From NCBI RefSeq assembly GCF_019059575.1, contig NW_024881627.1, positions 558,001-622,000 of the forward strand: DNA of 64,000 bases, read 5' to 3'. A model generated the notes under the pieces. It was not told the origin of the DNA. It ran no database searches and saw only the letters and a list, made by a program, of their open reading frames with translations. Positions 12,301 to 24,064 of the stretch are shown piece after piece (the stretch's first letter is position 1; every line of letters begins with the position of its first letter). The DNA comes from Amphibalanus amphitrite (taxonomy: Eukaryota; Arthropoda; Thecostraca; Balanomorpha; Balanidae). A program made the position numbers and the translations under genes.

Positions 12301-14330
12301 GGTTTTTGCCGCTGGCCGCGCGCGGTCACCGTCCCCGCAGAGGGCCCGGGGCGCGGCAGGTGCAGAGGGGAGCCGGTGCCCCGGCCCGGCACCGGCTGGC
12401 CGGCGGCAGGCGGCCGCTAAGGGGAGACAGACACGCGAGATACCTCCTCAGCTCCCGGCAGACGCCGTGCATGGCAACGGGGCAGGGAGAGGGGAATGAC
12501 CCCGGTCCTAGGGGGACGGGGCAGGAGAGGACGGTGACCTGGCAGCCTTCGCGCCCAGCGGCGGAAATGGAGATGGAGTGGTGCATTAAATCACGGAACA
12601 ATTTACCCAAGGGTGCAACGGTCACTGACCAGTATTCCTAGAAACTTGAAATACCAACTCTGAATGGAAATAGTTCAGGCACGTAGACCGACAAGACAAG
12701 ATTTGCTTTGGTATATTTTCAGAGCATCAATCTGCCGATACATAAAATTGAAACTTTAAATGCCGCCCTGCAGCAAGGTCGCTGCTGAATGAGGTATAAT
12801 GGGCTGAGATGCGTATTGGTTCGTTCTGCCTCAATAGGTACTTCTGAAAACTTGATATCGCCTACATTTATAGGCCTGTAGATGCTCCTTTGACGTTATT
12901 TTTGAGCCAGCAAGATGTATCCAGATATCACAGTAGACATATTTAGGACGGCTCACCGCTCCATTTAATATCCAACTTCCTCTCGATCTCCTGCCTACAT
13001 GCCCGGCGGTCATCATATTTAGTTTTTATCACCGGAGCGTGTGTTAGTGCTTCCCTAATCACCACACATCTGGCCATGCACCATCTGTTTGCTGCATTCG
13101 GTCTCGGCATGTAGCTGTGTTGGCCCTGCGGCCTGTGCGCGGGATTTACTCGGCGCCCGGGGCGGCTCTGCGTCCGGGAGGCACCTGCCGTCGCCCCGGG
13201 TCACGGCCGTGATACCGTCCGAGTCTCGACCTGCAGCAGGGCAGGGCGGTAGGGCCCGGCCCCCGGCCTGTTGTCGGGCCCGGCCGCCACCTGTGTCATG
13301 TGCTGCAGGGAGCCAGAGGGGGTGTCAGCGGCCCCGCTCTGGTCAGTGAACCGGCTGAAATCGACAGGTGTCAGGTGCGACCCCGGCCCCGCCCCCTAGA
13401 CTGGCGTGCTCACATGGAACTGCACAGTGCACAGATATTAGCCTCATTTATTTAGTACCAACTCACGGTTCCGCCCATGAAATACTTGCAAATCATTAAC
13501 CGTAACCTATCCATACTTGCTTTAGGGATCGAAAACGTCAAGTGCAGGAGTAAGCTCATTGCTGTTCATCAGAAACACATGGGTTCAGTCATTTTAGTAG
13601 CTGTATAATATGTCATGACAAGCGGTAAGCGCCTATGCGATCGGGCATAAAAAGATAGGCGTACCTAACATATAGGTATAGGCGAATCTCATTCCTGTAA
13701 GCATGGGTTCGGTGATACCACTCGACTGATCCCGTCCACGCTGACACCACGTGGGTGTCGGTGGGGAGGGGGAGGGGGGTGGCACAGGTGTCCGCCGGTA
13801 AAGTGCCACTCCCCCCCCCCCGCCCCCTGCACGGCGTGCACTGCAGCTGCCGGCACCAACAACACCCGGACACACAGCGCGGGTGCCCACGGGCGTGCGG
13901 TGTTGCACACACACGCATACACTAAACAGGCCCACGGACGCTAGCCATGTGGCATGGTGGAGGTAGTGTTTGAGCTACGCCGGCGGAGAAGAGACACGGA
14001 TGGTTTGGCAGGAGCTAAGAGCCCACACTGCAGTCTGCATATGTTGATAATTGATGCATGCGTATCAAGTTGACAAGTGAAGTTTTAACTTAATATTTTG
14101 CGTCCATATTTTACAGGACGTTGAAAAGTCATCACACGTCACTAGCTGTCACCTATCGGGCTATGATGTCATTTGTCGCTGACGTCCGCTTAGAGGCCCG
14201 CTCACCCCGCCGACCGACGCGAGGCCCGCCGGATGTCCAACCCCCAGCATCCGCACATACAGTAACCGCGTATATGATTGTCACCGCAACCGGCACCGGT
14301 CACAGACCCCTCCGGCTCACTGACCGCATC
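9399..14330. other. Non-coding stretch, no gene recognised
   Basis: Mixed GC-rich and AT-rich DNA. A C-run of 11 is at 13811-13821 and a CpG-rich patch at about 13100-13400. No exon or domain could be supported on either strand. Confidence 0.5.
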
Positions 14331-14332
14331 CG

Positions 14333-14361
14333 TGACGTCACGGGAGGTGAGTGTGACGTCA
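14333..14361. promoter_or_regulatory. Pair of CRE-type sites (TGACGTCA)
   Basis: Perfect palindromic TGACGTCA sites lie at 14333-14340 and 14354-14361, 21 bases apart start to start (two helical turns). CREB/ATF-family bZIP proteins bind this sequence. Binding here is inference. Confidence 0.4.
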
Positions 14362-15511
14362 CTCTGGCCCCGGACATGCCGTCATTGTTCGTCGAGCCCC
14401 TGGACCAGTGACATGGGAGCAGAACGGACTCATAGGTCTAGTGAGCCGTGAGTGTGGGAGGCCGTATTATTCGTGTTACCCCGCGGTGGGTCAGCGCAGA
14501 ACACTAATAGTGAACAGGGTAGGTACGGCCGTGGCAGGAGTCGGGAACATACAATATCACTATCATGACATTTTCTTCATAAGAAAATCGGCTCTTTCCC
14601 TGGCACTAAAGTCCCGAATGTTTGAATTTATTCAGTCGATTGTTTCTTAACAACATTCCGGCCTAATTGAGTCGCAAATATTTATCCTATGAAGACTATC
14701 GGGGGGAAATATTTTCCGGTTCCCAAATACAGCACCAATTGTGCAGACGTGTGTCCGCGGACGGACGGAACGTGACCTTTGTCACGTTTTCCTGGAACCG
14801 GCGCCTGTTTTCCTCTCCACGTCTATCCCCATGTGCCCCAGCACGGCTGACCTTCCGTCCGTCGGTAAACGGACGGACAGTAGTGGTACGCGCCGTCGCC
14901 AGTTCCTTCTCTGGGACAGCCGGCGAGCCCCTCCCGCTGTCCAAACAGTGTCTCGGCCGATCTGACGCGAAAATAGCGGCCGGCGGTGACACGTGGCCAA
15001 ACACTCAGCGGCGCGCGCGGCCCGGCCACAAAGGGTGCGCGGCCCGGCTGTGTGCCGAGCCGTGGACCCACGCCGGCCGGCCGGACCCCGTGTTTGCCCA
15101 CTGGTCGGCGGGTACTCGGCGGACGCGGAAGGGTTCGGCGGTGACCGGCGCAAGGGCGAGATGGTGGCTAGTTTGCGGAGGTGGTCGCGATTAGAGCCGA
15201 CACCTGCGCGCCTCTGTGTGCGGTCGGCAGCACCCCGGTGGGGACGGAGGGACCACCGACGGCGCCGGACGCCGAGTGGCAACTGCCGCTGTCAGTGTGT
15301 CACTGCTCAATTTGCGGAGTCTGATGATCTTTGAACAACAGTGCTTACGTATAGGGCGTCTTCCATCGACACCTCCCATCGTTTCCTCTCGGCGTGTCCT
15401 AAAAATGAAAACAAGAAAATTACCGAACATGGCTGCAGGCTCCGAAACGCTGAAACAGCTCTCAACTCTCAACTCGTCATCCGCAAGGTTGATATCACCC
15501 ATACCTACTTG

Positions 15512-15563
15512 TGACGTCATATAGCTGCGTGACGTCACCGCTGATGTTCCGCTGGTGACGTCA
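15512..15563. promoter_or_regulatory. Triple CRE-type cluster (TGACGTCA x3)
   Basis: Perfect TGACGTCA sites lie at 15512-15519, 15530-15537 and 15556-15563. A TGACATCA variant follows within about 12 bases, and GACGTCA and AACGTCAC sites occur near 15706-15735. One perfect site is expected about once per 65 kb, so three in 52 bases is unlikely by chance. No transcript start was identified nearby. Confidence 0.45.
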
Positions 15564-15569
15564 CTCATT

Positions 15570-18224
15570 AAATGACATCACCTCCTTTTCGTCTGAGGTT
15601 TACTATCGTGATTCACACCGCCTGCTCCTGTGCGCATTTAGCAGCGCGTCCGGCTTGCAAGTTAACAGTCGCTTCGCCAGAAAGAAACAGGTGATGCATC
15701 CCGAGAGACGTCAGAATTGAGTATCTGTAACGTCACGATGCGCTTGTGTCCGGCATGACGTTTTGCGTAATAGTTCTGTTACTAGACGGGGCTGTACCAA
15801 CTTCACAGTTCACATGCGGGATGCCCTCTCCTCCCTCGACATCATTAAACTATAAGGGCTCAAAATGTCTATCGGGAACGACCGGAACTTGCACCGTCTG
15901 TATATTTGGGTTCGTCCACATGAGTGAAGTGTCGTCACTCGTCTCAGACCGCTCTAATCGGGAACCGGGATACAGGGTAGGGTCGAATTTAGAATCAACC
16001 GCCCCGAGGCAGAGCTTCGTCCCCCCCTCCCCATCCTAACACATTATTTATACGATGCTGACGGGAAGTGACATAATGCGATGAGTCAGTCAAACTTACC
16101 GACAGCGGGAGGCGTTCAGATGCTACATCGTGACTTTCCACGGCGTCGAGACGGTGAATACGTCATGCATATCTTATTATCCACTACTATATAGCTGATA
16201 TGAGGGGGTACTTGAAGGCCGTCATTGCATACCTGATGCTTACTGGCAAGTAGCAGGGAATCACATAGCCGGTTTAAACACCTACAAAGACCGCAGAATT
16301 AACCGCAAGGACGTCTTGTCCTGCTGGGATTGGCAACATCGATACAAGTTCCGGTCTCGATTAGCGATAACTCATGATTCATTGGTTCATTGAACGCATA
16401 AATATGAAAAGCACATTCTCTCCGTTGCTCTCCGTTGACTAGCATGAGTCTGCTCTTGCTGTATACCAATAAGCCAGGATGACACAGCCAAAATGGTGAT
16501 CAGCGTTCGCCGCTATGGTTGTATGAAATTTACCAAGCGTTCTGAACACGTAGGTGCTTCTAACTCACCATTGGACATGCGGTAGCCTCAAGAGGGAAAG
16601 TCGGAACGCTCTGTGCTTGCATTTCACGTCTCATATCGAGTACGATCGATGATACCTGAAGTGAATTGCGGTCAGAACATCTGACAACATCGGGAAGCAT
16701 CTCATGACAGCCTATGAATCTAGCAGCAGCCGTGACCTAACCCGCGGAGTCCTTACTGAGCTGGACCTGACTCACGGAGGGCTCTGGAGCTCGGTCTGGC
16801 CCACGGAGGATCCTGAAGCTGGGCCTGGCCCAATGCAGATTTTAGGTCTCTGAAGTTCGGTATGGTCCCGTTGAGGTCCCTCAGGCTTGGTCTGGCCCGG
16901 ATTGACCTGAGGCAGACCGGATGGTCTCTGCTGGGCCCCGCGCCGGTCTTCCCAAAGACGTCTGTCGCACCCCACTTAGTGAGATGACCTGGGAACGCCC
17001 AGCGATCAGGCGTCAAGGCACCTCTCACCAGCACAGACGCCACCTGAATACCTACTATCGACGGACTCCGGTCAGCCGACGGGCACTTGCAGTCGGCATG
17101 ATTCATACTGCCTCGTCAGCTGCAAGGAAGTTAACGAGGGTAATGTCAGCGACTTAAGAATACCTTCCGACCTCGAATTTTCATTTTGTCGGGAGTCACG
17201 TAAAAATTAAAAAGCGAAACCGTGAAATGCCATTTATCCTGCAGTACAAAGATCAAGTTGCCGCAGCCGCTGCTGTTGCTTTTGTTTGTCTCTCTGCCCC
17301 ATCAACCAAGTTGTCCGATCTGAAGTAAGACCATGCTTTGTTAGATCCGCAGCCAACCCAACTGTCGAATTATTGGCAGAGAGCCGCAACTTTCACCCTG
17401 TGGCAGTCACCCCTTTCTTGAGCACGTCGCGATTGGGGAGACCGAACAATTCCTCTTTCAGGGGCACAGCCGGCTCCTGGTGACACCTATAAGATTCTCG
17501 GGTGACACCACCATGCCCCGTCCGGTGTCGGCGGAGAGGGCTGACGCGATGTTCTCACCCTGTTCGCCCTGCCTCTATGGCGTGTCAGACAATGCAGAGC
17601 TCTGACGATGTTCCGGGCGGATAGCGCGTCTTACTGCGCCTGCACGCCACCCGCTGGTGGATCCGAGCTACCTGTTACAGATGGGTTCCGGGAACGGTTC
17701 GCGCGGGGGCGACTGACTCACGGCTGCACAGAGAGGCAGGGGGGGGGGGGGTCGGCAGGGACACAGGTGTAGAGTGCTGCAGCGTGCAGGCGCATGGAGT
17801 AGTGGAAGGGAGAGTTGGAGTTTTAGTGGCTTTCTGAACCAGCAGCACGCGTGCTTGTTAATATTATACAGATTTAAAAGACATGAGCATATAGGTTAAA
17901 GAAAAAAGGAAATTGTGCGAGCAGCCCCGAGGAATGAACGCGCACTCAGCCTGAGTTATTGGAGAAAAAAAATTGTTCGAAGTCCCCAAGTGAAAGGCAT
18001 TTGGAAGGCCAGCGTAAACAAGAGAAAATGCTGTTGGGCGCCGGTAAAAAAAAAACTGTCTACCAATATTTGCATGGACTGTAGCGTAGGTAGCGTTTTG
18101 TTGTCAGACGGGTTAACTGCAGTCCCATACCTACGGGAAGTGATTACGTTGGCCCCGGCTCCTATATATCTGAGAGCCGAGAGGTCAACACACAGTCCAG
18201 TATTATCTTTCTGTCCGTTATGAC
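15570..18224. other. Non-coding stretch, no gene recognised
   Basis: A degenerate tandem-like patch with GGTCTGGCCC-type words lies at about 16750-16930, and a 13-G run at 17739-17751. No coding exon is supported. Confidence 0.5.
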
Positions 18225-18514
18225 CAGTGTCCCAAAATTGAGTTTTGTCTTGGGTGTCAGAGGGGAAATTACCCACCAAAAAGAGGGGAGAGAGTGAAAA
18301 ACTGCTGATTCGATTAGATCCAAGAAGAGTGAAAAACGTAGGATGCTTGATGCTGAACTGGGCATCCACCCAACTGCTCTTTCTATAGGTAAAAAATCTA
18401 GGTTTTTTTTTGGTGGGAGTGGAAAATTGTTCTTAAAAATTGGTGGTGTGAGTGGGAAAATGAATTTCATTTGGATGTCGTTTCCCAGCCAAATCGACAA
18501 ATTTTGGGACATTG
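18225..18514. mobile_element. hAT-like non-autonomous element (290 bp) with 8-bp target duplication
   Basis: The left end reads CAGTGTCCCAAAATT and the right end, reversed, reads CAATGTCCCAAAATT, so the inverted ends agree at 14 of 15 bases. The flanks are the identical octamer GTTATGAC at 18217-18224 and 18515-18522. CA(G)-type termini with an 8-bp duplication are the hAT hallmark. It is too short for a transposase, and its interior is purine-rich filler. Confidence 0.82.
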
Positions 18515-18522
18515 GTTATGAC

Positions 18523-19618
18523 CGTGATCTAGAAGGAAAACAATGTGGGTTGGCTCTCACTAGTCAGATAAAGTGTGAAGGCTTTGAAACGTTTTGAAAA
18601 GTTTTGAAACTATCAGGACTTACACTTTTTTGTTCACATGCGTCGTCGAGCTCTGATAAAATGTTGTGCCACACCGTCTGCATCAAGTTATTCGGTATAT
18701 TTTCTGTAAAGCATTGATTTCAATTCTTACTACCGTGATATGTTCCCCGACTGCCAGGATTGTTCGCAAGACGCCGCGCGATGCATGCAGCTCTGCCCCC
18801 ATCCCACCACTGCACCTACCCCACCACCGCTCGGTAACACCCCGCCTCCCCCCGCCTTGGAGCGCTGTCGCGGTCATTACCAGCCTGTTGACGCCCGGGT
18901 CCCGGCTCCTCTTCCTAAGCTGACACGCGCCAGACAAAAACTGGCCACCGCCACTCTCGGCCACTTTTTACCCCGAGCGAGCCGCGCGGTGGCCCGGCGC
19001 GGGCGCGGCGGCCTTTTTCTGCACGGTCCACTGGTCCGGACTACTGACGGGGATTGCCCAGCAGGGTGACCGGTGGACGTCCCGGCCGCTGCTGCGCCGT
19101 GCCGGAGCACTTTTTACACGGCTTATCCGCGCCGTGTGATGGTGCGTGTGTGACGTGTCGGCTGCGCTGTCTGAGCTGCACATACGCCACGGATGTCTCA
19201 AGGCCGCGGATTAGGGTGCACGGCGAGATCACAGAGTCTGCTGAGCACTGCACTGGTCTAAGTCTCATGACAGACGTGGTGTACGGAACCAAATGTTGGC
19301 AGGACAAAGTGAAAATCGCTCAATGGAATGGATTTTCGAATGAATCACAATTATAGAACGTGCATGTCCATCGAATGAAGATAAAAATGTCAAATAGTTA
19401 TACTTGCAGTGAAACAATGAAGTGCGTCACAGAAAAACAAAACCGAGCACTTTCAAACATGGAAGCAAAATCCTCTTAACGGTAGGCAATCGGTTCTCTA
19501 AATTTCATCATCATACTCGCTAATGCTTACTTACCTAAGTGACAACATTCATCAATCATCAGTCATCATACAAATTGAAAATGTTGCTGACCAGAAAATG
19601 AATGGACCGACTGTCAAG
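18523..19618. other. Non-coding stretch, nothing recognised
   Basis: A GC-rich block is at about 18790-19210 and an AT-rich block at about 19330-19620. No exon, repeat or RNA gene was identified. Confidence 0.5.
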
Positions 19619-19790
19619 TCAGTCTGGTGTTATCCGTGAAGTCGCGATGCTGCGTTGAAGTCTCTGGTGTTATCCTCTTGGTTGGGATGCTGCGTCGCAG
19701 TCTCTGGTGCTAGCGCCTGCGGTTGGATGCTGCATCGAAGTCCCCAGGCTTCTTTCTTGGTACCGATGTCGCCTCGCAGTCTGAATCTAT
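19619..19790 (+). repeat. 40-bp tandem repeats in the LINE leader
   Basis: Degenerate units starting AGTCTCTGGTG or similar begin near 19619, 19659, 19699, 19739 and 19779, giving a 40-bp period with about four copies. Each carries a GATGCTGCGTCG-like word. Tandem 5' UTR repeats often act as promoter units in LINEs; here that role is inference. Confidence 0.65.
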
Positions 19791-20015
19791 CCTGGTGAGA
19801 TCTGGATACAGGATCCGATACCGTACCGTACCTTTTGAAGTTTTTCCTGCTTTAGGTTTATTTTGATTTCGGTGAAACTATCACGGTACCTACGGAGTGG
19901 TGAGGGGGGCGATAGATGTCAACGTGCTACTTTTGAACTGTTTTTCTACGAGGATACGTCGATTGGAACCTCTCAAGATCTCTTTGTGGACTGTTACTCC
20001 CATCTCACGTTCAAC

Positions 20016-23000
20016 ATGCACCGTGACATCGCCCGTCTCCTGGTTCTGCTCGCCGTAGTGCGGGTACTGACCGTTGTGGCCTGCCCGGCACCAGCGCCGC
20101 CATCCAGGTCTACACTTCGAGTGACGGATCACCAGCTCAGGCACCATCTCACCAAAAGAAAACCTGCTTTCCCACGGAACTTTTCTCGGTTTTCATCGAG
20201 CTCTACTAGTGATTTGGCCCCAGCTCTAGCCACCCAACGGCTGCCGGCATTCAAATCTTCCCGAGCCCCAGGGACGACGGACCGCGCTCCCGCGCCGCGC
20301 GCAGAGCCCCACGGACGCCAGCCGGCGGCCGTGTCGCCTCACCCTCCCCTCCAGTTGAGAGCCCCGCCGGCCCGCGAGGGTGGGGAGCGGCCGCTCGCGC
20401 TGCCCGCGTCCCACGGCGCGCCGCCGGCAGCCCAGGCCCCGCCCACCAGCGTCTCCCCGCGCCCCAAGCCTGCCCGCAGCGGCGGACGCCGTCCACAACG
20501 CCGCGGCGCCCGCGGTGGCCGCGGCAGGGGCAGGAGCCGACCGGAAACGACAGAAAACCACCATCGGAATCTTCGTATCGGAAGCTTGAATATTCAAAGC
20601 CTTAAGCCTAAACTATTGGACCTGACCTATGAACTCCGCCAAAACAATTACGATGTCGTACTACTGTCGGAGACCTGGCTACGCCCTTCTACGCCAAACA
20701 GACTTTTAGTGCTCCCAGGCTACTCCCTCAGCCGCACAGACCGACCTGATGGCCGCGGGTACGGCGGCGTCGCAATCGCAACAAAATCGGATATCACATC
20801 AGTGCCCATCAAGTTCCCAAGTTTTGAGCGCGGCTGCAGCCAGCTCGAGTCAAAGTGGGCGCTGCTCAAGCTCGACAAAGGTCGTCAACTCATCGTATGT
20901 TCTTTATATCGCCCCCCTCACCACTCCGAAACCGCTTTATGTGCCGATTTCGCCGACCTTGAAAATCAGCTACAAAGAGTACTTATCGATCACCCTAGGA
21001 CCCCGCTCGTCATCTGCGGTGATATAAACTGTGACCTGCTGAAGAAAGAACCCAACTTTCGTGCACGACAACATCTCAGCAGCTTCCTATCGGACTACTC
21101 CCTAGACCAGCTAGTAACAACTTCGACTTTCACTTCCGGTTCGCTCCTAGACGTGTGTATGGTGAACAAGGTGGACCTCTTCTCTAACACCCGCGTTGAG
21201 TTTTGTCATTTTAGTCCGCATAAATTTATTAGCGTAGATGTCAACGTCCCCAAACTGCGTCCGAAGCCTACAATCATCTCAGCTCGTTCGCTCAACCGTG
21301 TTGATGTCACTGCCCTTAATTCTGATCTGGAGCTTGTCGACTGGGAGCCTGTGTTTACCGCCGCGACTGTTAGTGATCAGTGGGATGCATTCGTGTCCAA
21401 TTTTTTGCCTATTATCGACGACCACGCACCACTCAAGCGCATTACCATTCGGAACCCCACAGCGCCCCCGGCCTCTGCTGCCACACGGAACCTTATGTCC
21501 CAGCGCCGCGCCTCGCTACGACTGTCTGGTCGTCAGTCGACAGCTTACAAGGAGCTGAATCGCTCTGTTCGGGCCGCGCTGCGCCGCGACCGGCGAGAGG
21601 AGTTACAGAGAAATATCTGCGAGCGGGGTCCCAATAAGGTCTGGCAGTCTATCAGGACAGTTGTAGCAGGGAAAAAGGACGGTCCTAGTGTGCAGCCTAA
21701 TTTACCCGCCGATGAACTGAATTCATTTTTCGTCTCTGTCGGACCTCGCATCGCTGCGGAGGTCCGGTCTCTCAACACCGCTACCGATCTGAACGTTCGC
21801 CTCCCCCGGGTCGGTGCATGTCGTTTTCAGCTCCGCGCGGTCACTCTCGGCGAACTCGGTCACACTATCTTCGGCATGCGCAACTCAGGCGCCAGTGGGA
21901 CTGATGGCATTTGCATCCGAATGTTAAAGTCCGGCTTCTCAGCTATCGGTCGCGTCATACTTTACATTATCAATACGTGTATTACCAACTCCGATATCCC
22001 CGATTCCTGGAAACATTCCACAGTCCACCCCATTTTCAAATCTGGCAGCCCCTCGGATCCCACCAACTTTCGACCAATCTCATTAGTCCCCGTGATTATG
22101 AAGGTTGTGGAACGCCTTGTACATCAACAGCTTTACCACTACCTCTCAAATAACTATCTCCTTGCCTCCTCGCAGCATGGTTTTCGCCCCCGACACTCCA
22201 CAGAGACCGCTCTGCTGTCCGTCACAGACCAAATCCTCGCAGCCTCTGATAGGGGAGAACTTTCACTGTTGTGTCTCCTTGACTTAAGCAAATGCTTTGA
22301 TGTCATCGACCACGAACTTTTAATTCAAAAACTGGCTATGCACGGGATCGAGACCTCTTGGTTTTCTGCTTTTCTCACGGGACACACCCAGAGCGTGTCC
22401 CTATCTAATGGCGCCGGAGGTAGAGTACTGTCGCGGCCGCTTCCAAATAATATGGGCGTCTTCCAAGGATCTGCCCTGGGACCGTTACTCTTCACCATAT
22501 TTTCGAACAACCTCTCGCTATACGCAGGTGACGCCACCGTTTTCCAATATGCGGACGACACCCAGGTTCTAGTGAGCGGCCGTGCCGACGACCTCAGATC
22601 GCTTATCTCTCGCATGGAAGCTTCACTCGCATCAATCAGTGACTGGTTCTGTCTTCACGCTCTCAAGCTAAACGCAAACAAAACACAACTCATGGTTTTT
22701 GGCAGCAGACAAAATTTACGGAAAGTACCCGACTTCAGCGTCTCTCTTCGTGACTCTGTGTTGCAGCCATGCGAGCAGGTGGGGAATCTGGGTGTTGTCT
22801 TTGACAGCGCCCTGTCCTGGGAAGCACATGTGTCCGAGCTTAGTCGTCGGTGTACTGGCTTGTTGATCGGACTGTCTCACGCACGAAATTGTCTCCCTGA
22901 CGGCGTCATTAAAGTTCTCGTTACATCTCTGGTCATATCACGAATCAACTACTGCCTCACTGTGTACGGTAACGGGACTCAGAAAAATTTTGACCGACTC

Positions 23001-23393
23001 CAGAAAATTTTGAACTTTGCCGCTAGAGTGATCTTCGGACGGCGTAAGTTTGACCACGTCTCGGACCTGCACGACAGACTTGGCTGGCTATCACCAAAAT
23101 CCATGTCAGATTACCTGACACTCACGATCGCGCAAAAGGTCATTAAGCATGAAGAGCCCGAGAACCTCGCTGCACTGTTCGTCCCAAATCAAAATTTTCG
23201 AGACCGGCACACACGGCAGGATCATCTCCTTCATCTTCCCCGACCGAGGCTTGAAACCGGAAAACGGCGTTTTGAGTACCGCGCCGCGGCGCTGTTAAAT
23301 AGCCTCCCACCCCAGGTAGTGCAGCTGCCACCTGCCAGCTTCGCCCGGTCTGCCAGGGCCGCGCTGATTGACAAATCCCCGCTGCGCCGCTGA
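20016..23393 (+). CDS. LINE ORF2-like polyprotein: endonuclease + reverse transcriptase (1125 aa)
   Basis: This protein would nick genomic DNA and copy the element RNA by target-primed reverse transcription. The frame is open from about 19863, but 20016 is its first ATG. Residues 1-22 include a hydrophobic run (LLVLLAVVRVLTVVA). Residues 25-180 are Pro/Ala-rich and end in an Arg/Gly-rich patch (RRGARGGRGRGRSR) likely to bind nucleic acid. An APE-type endonuclease spans about 185-410: LNIQ, LLSETWL, GDIN and LLDVCMVN are present, but the usual SDH motif reads SPH. The reverse transcriptase spans about 655-905, with FRPISL, LLDLSKCFD, QGSALGPLLF and the catalytic YADD near 844. The C-terminal 200 residues (RLQKILNFAARVIFG, WLSPKSM) are typical of CR1/L2 proteins. 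No separate ORF1 was found upstream. Confidence 0.92.
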   Translation: MHRDIARLLVLLAVVRVLTVVACPAPAPPSRSTLRVTDHQLRHHLTKRKPAFPRNFSRFSSSSTSDLAPALATQRLPAFKSSRAPGTTDRAPAPRAEPHGRQPAAVSPHPPLQLRAPPAREGGERPLALPASHGAPPAAQAPPTSVSPRPKPARSGGRRPQRRGARGGRGRGRSRPETTENHHRNLRIGSLNIQSLKPKLLDLTYELRQNNYDVVLLSETWLRPSTPNRLLVLPGYSLSRTDRPDGRGYGGVAIATKSDITSVPIKFPSFERGCSQLESKWALLKLDKGRQLIVCSLYRPPHHSETALCADFADLENQLQRVLIDHPRTPLVICGDINCDLLKKEPNFRARQHLSSFLSDYSLDQLVTTSTFTSGSLLDVCMVNKVDLFSNTRVEFCHFSPHKFISVDVNVPKLRPKPTIISARSLNRVDVTALNSDLELVDWEPVFTAATVSDQWDAFVSNFLPIIDDHAPLKRITIRNPTAPPASAATRNLMSQRRASLRLSGRQSTAYKELNRSVRAALRRDRREELQRNICERGPNKVWQSIRTVVAGKKDGPSVQPNLPADELNSFFVSVGPRIAAEVRSLNTATDLNVRLPRVGACRFQLRAVTLGELGHTIFGMRNSGASGTDGICIRMLKSGFSAIGRVILYIINTCITNSDIPDSWKHSTVHPIFKSGSPSDPTNFRPISLVPVIMKVVERLVHQQLYHYLSNNYLLASSQHGFRPRHSTETALLSVTDQILAASDRGELSLLCLLDLSKCFDVIDHELLIQKLAMHGIETSWFSAFLTGHTQSVSLSNGAGGRVLSRPLPNNMGVFQGSALGPLLFTIFSNNLSLYAGDATVFQYADDTQVLVSGRADDLRSLISRMEASLASISDWFCLHALKLNANKTQLMVFGSRQNLRKVPDFSVSLRDSVLQPCEQVGNLGVVFDSALSWEAHVSELSRRCTGLLIGLSHARNCLPDGVIKVLVTSLVISRINYCLTVYGNGTQKNFDRLQKILNFAARVIFGRRKFDHVSDLHDRLGWLSPKSMSDYLTLTIAQKVIKHEEPENLAALFVPNQNFRDRHTRQDHLLHLPRPRLETGKRRFEYRAAALLNSLPPQVVQLPPASFARSARAALIDKSPLRR

Positions 23394-23630
23394 CGAGTCT
23401 GTTTAGTAGTAGACAAGGCTTGCCGCCAATAGGTGGACGATCTGTTTGTGCTTATGTATATATATTGTTTGCCTTATGGACATATGTAGATGATTATTGT
23501 CGCGACCCCATCGATGGATGACTGTCGTCTAGTGCTGAGTGTTCTTCCCCCTGCCCGCATGATTGTTACCCATTATACTCGGATCTAAGCCGTAATCGCC
23601 ACGCCATATGTGGAAGGCTTTTGGTGTCAA

Positions 23631-23654
23631 TACATACATACATACATACATACA
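23631..23654 (+). repeat. (TACA)n tail of the LINE
   Basis: Six TACA units follow the 3' UTR. Such tails serve as the 3' end signal in CR1/L2-like elements. Confidence 0.75.
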
Positions 23655-24064
23655 TTTATCTGAAACGTGCACACATCATCATAAGGAAAACTGATCAGAA
23701 TCCTTATGTGGTAGCCATGAACGTTAACTTTCAACTATCCGACCTGGGTAGTGGGTCCTGATCCCAATTAGCTTGGAGTAAGGCGCAAGGGTACCTAATA
23801 GTCGTATGCATAACATTTATTTACCGTTACTGTTAGTGACCATTAGTAGAAAGATTACCTGCATGCTTAATTTTACGTTTCAGGTAATTGTGAAAATATG
23901 TCTACTTTCTCGAAATCAATTCGTGCTAACCGGTCGCCGTTCGGCGGCAGCCGGTAGCAGCCTCCGCCCGTCTGTCACAAAGTGTCACCTGTCATCAGCC
24001 GCCCGCCGCGTGACCGACTGCAGCTCCGAGACGTGCCGCCAAAACCACCGACCGTCATCTGTCA

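Larger units (their letters stand above)
19619..23660 (+). mobile_element. Full-length-looking CR1/L2-like LINE
   Basis: The parts in order are a leader with 40-bp tandem repeats (19619-19790), one long ORF (20016-23393), a 3' UTR of about 240 bases and a (TACA)n tail at 23631-23654. A short microsatellite tail instead of poly(A) is usual for the CR1/L2/Daphne group of the Jockey superfamily. The ORF is uninterrupted, which suggests a young copy. I could not find a target duplication, and the true 5' end may lie slightly upstream of 19619. Confidence 0.85.
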
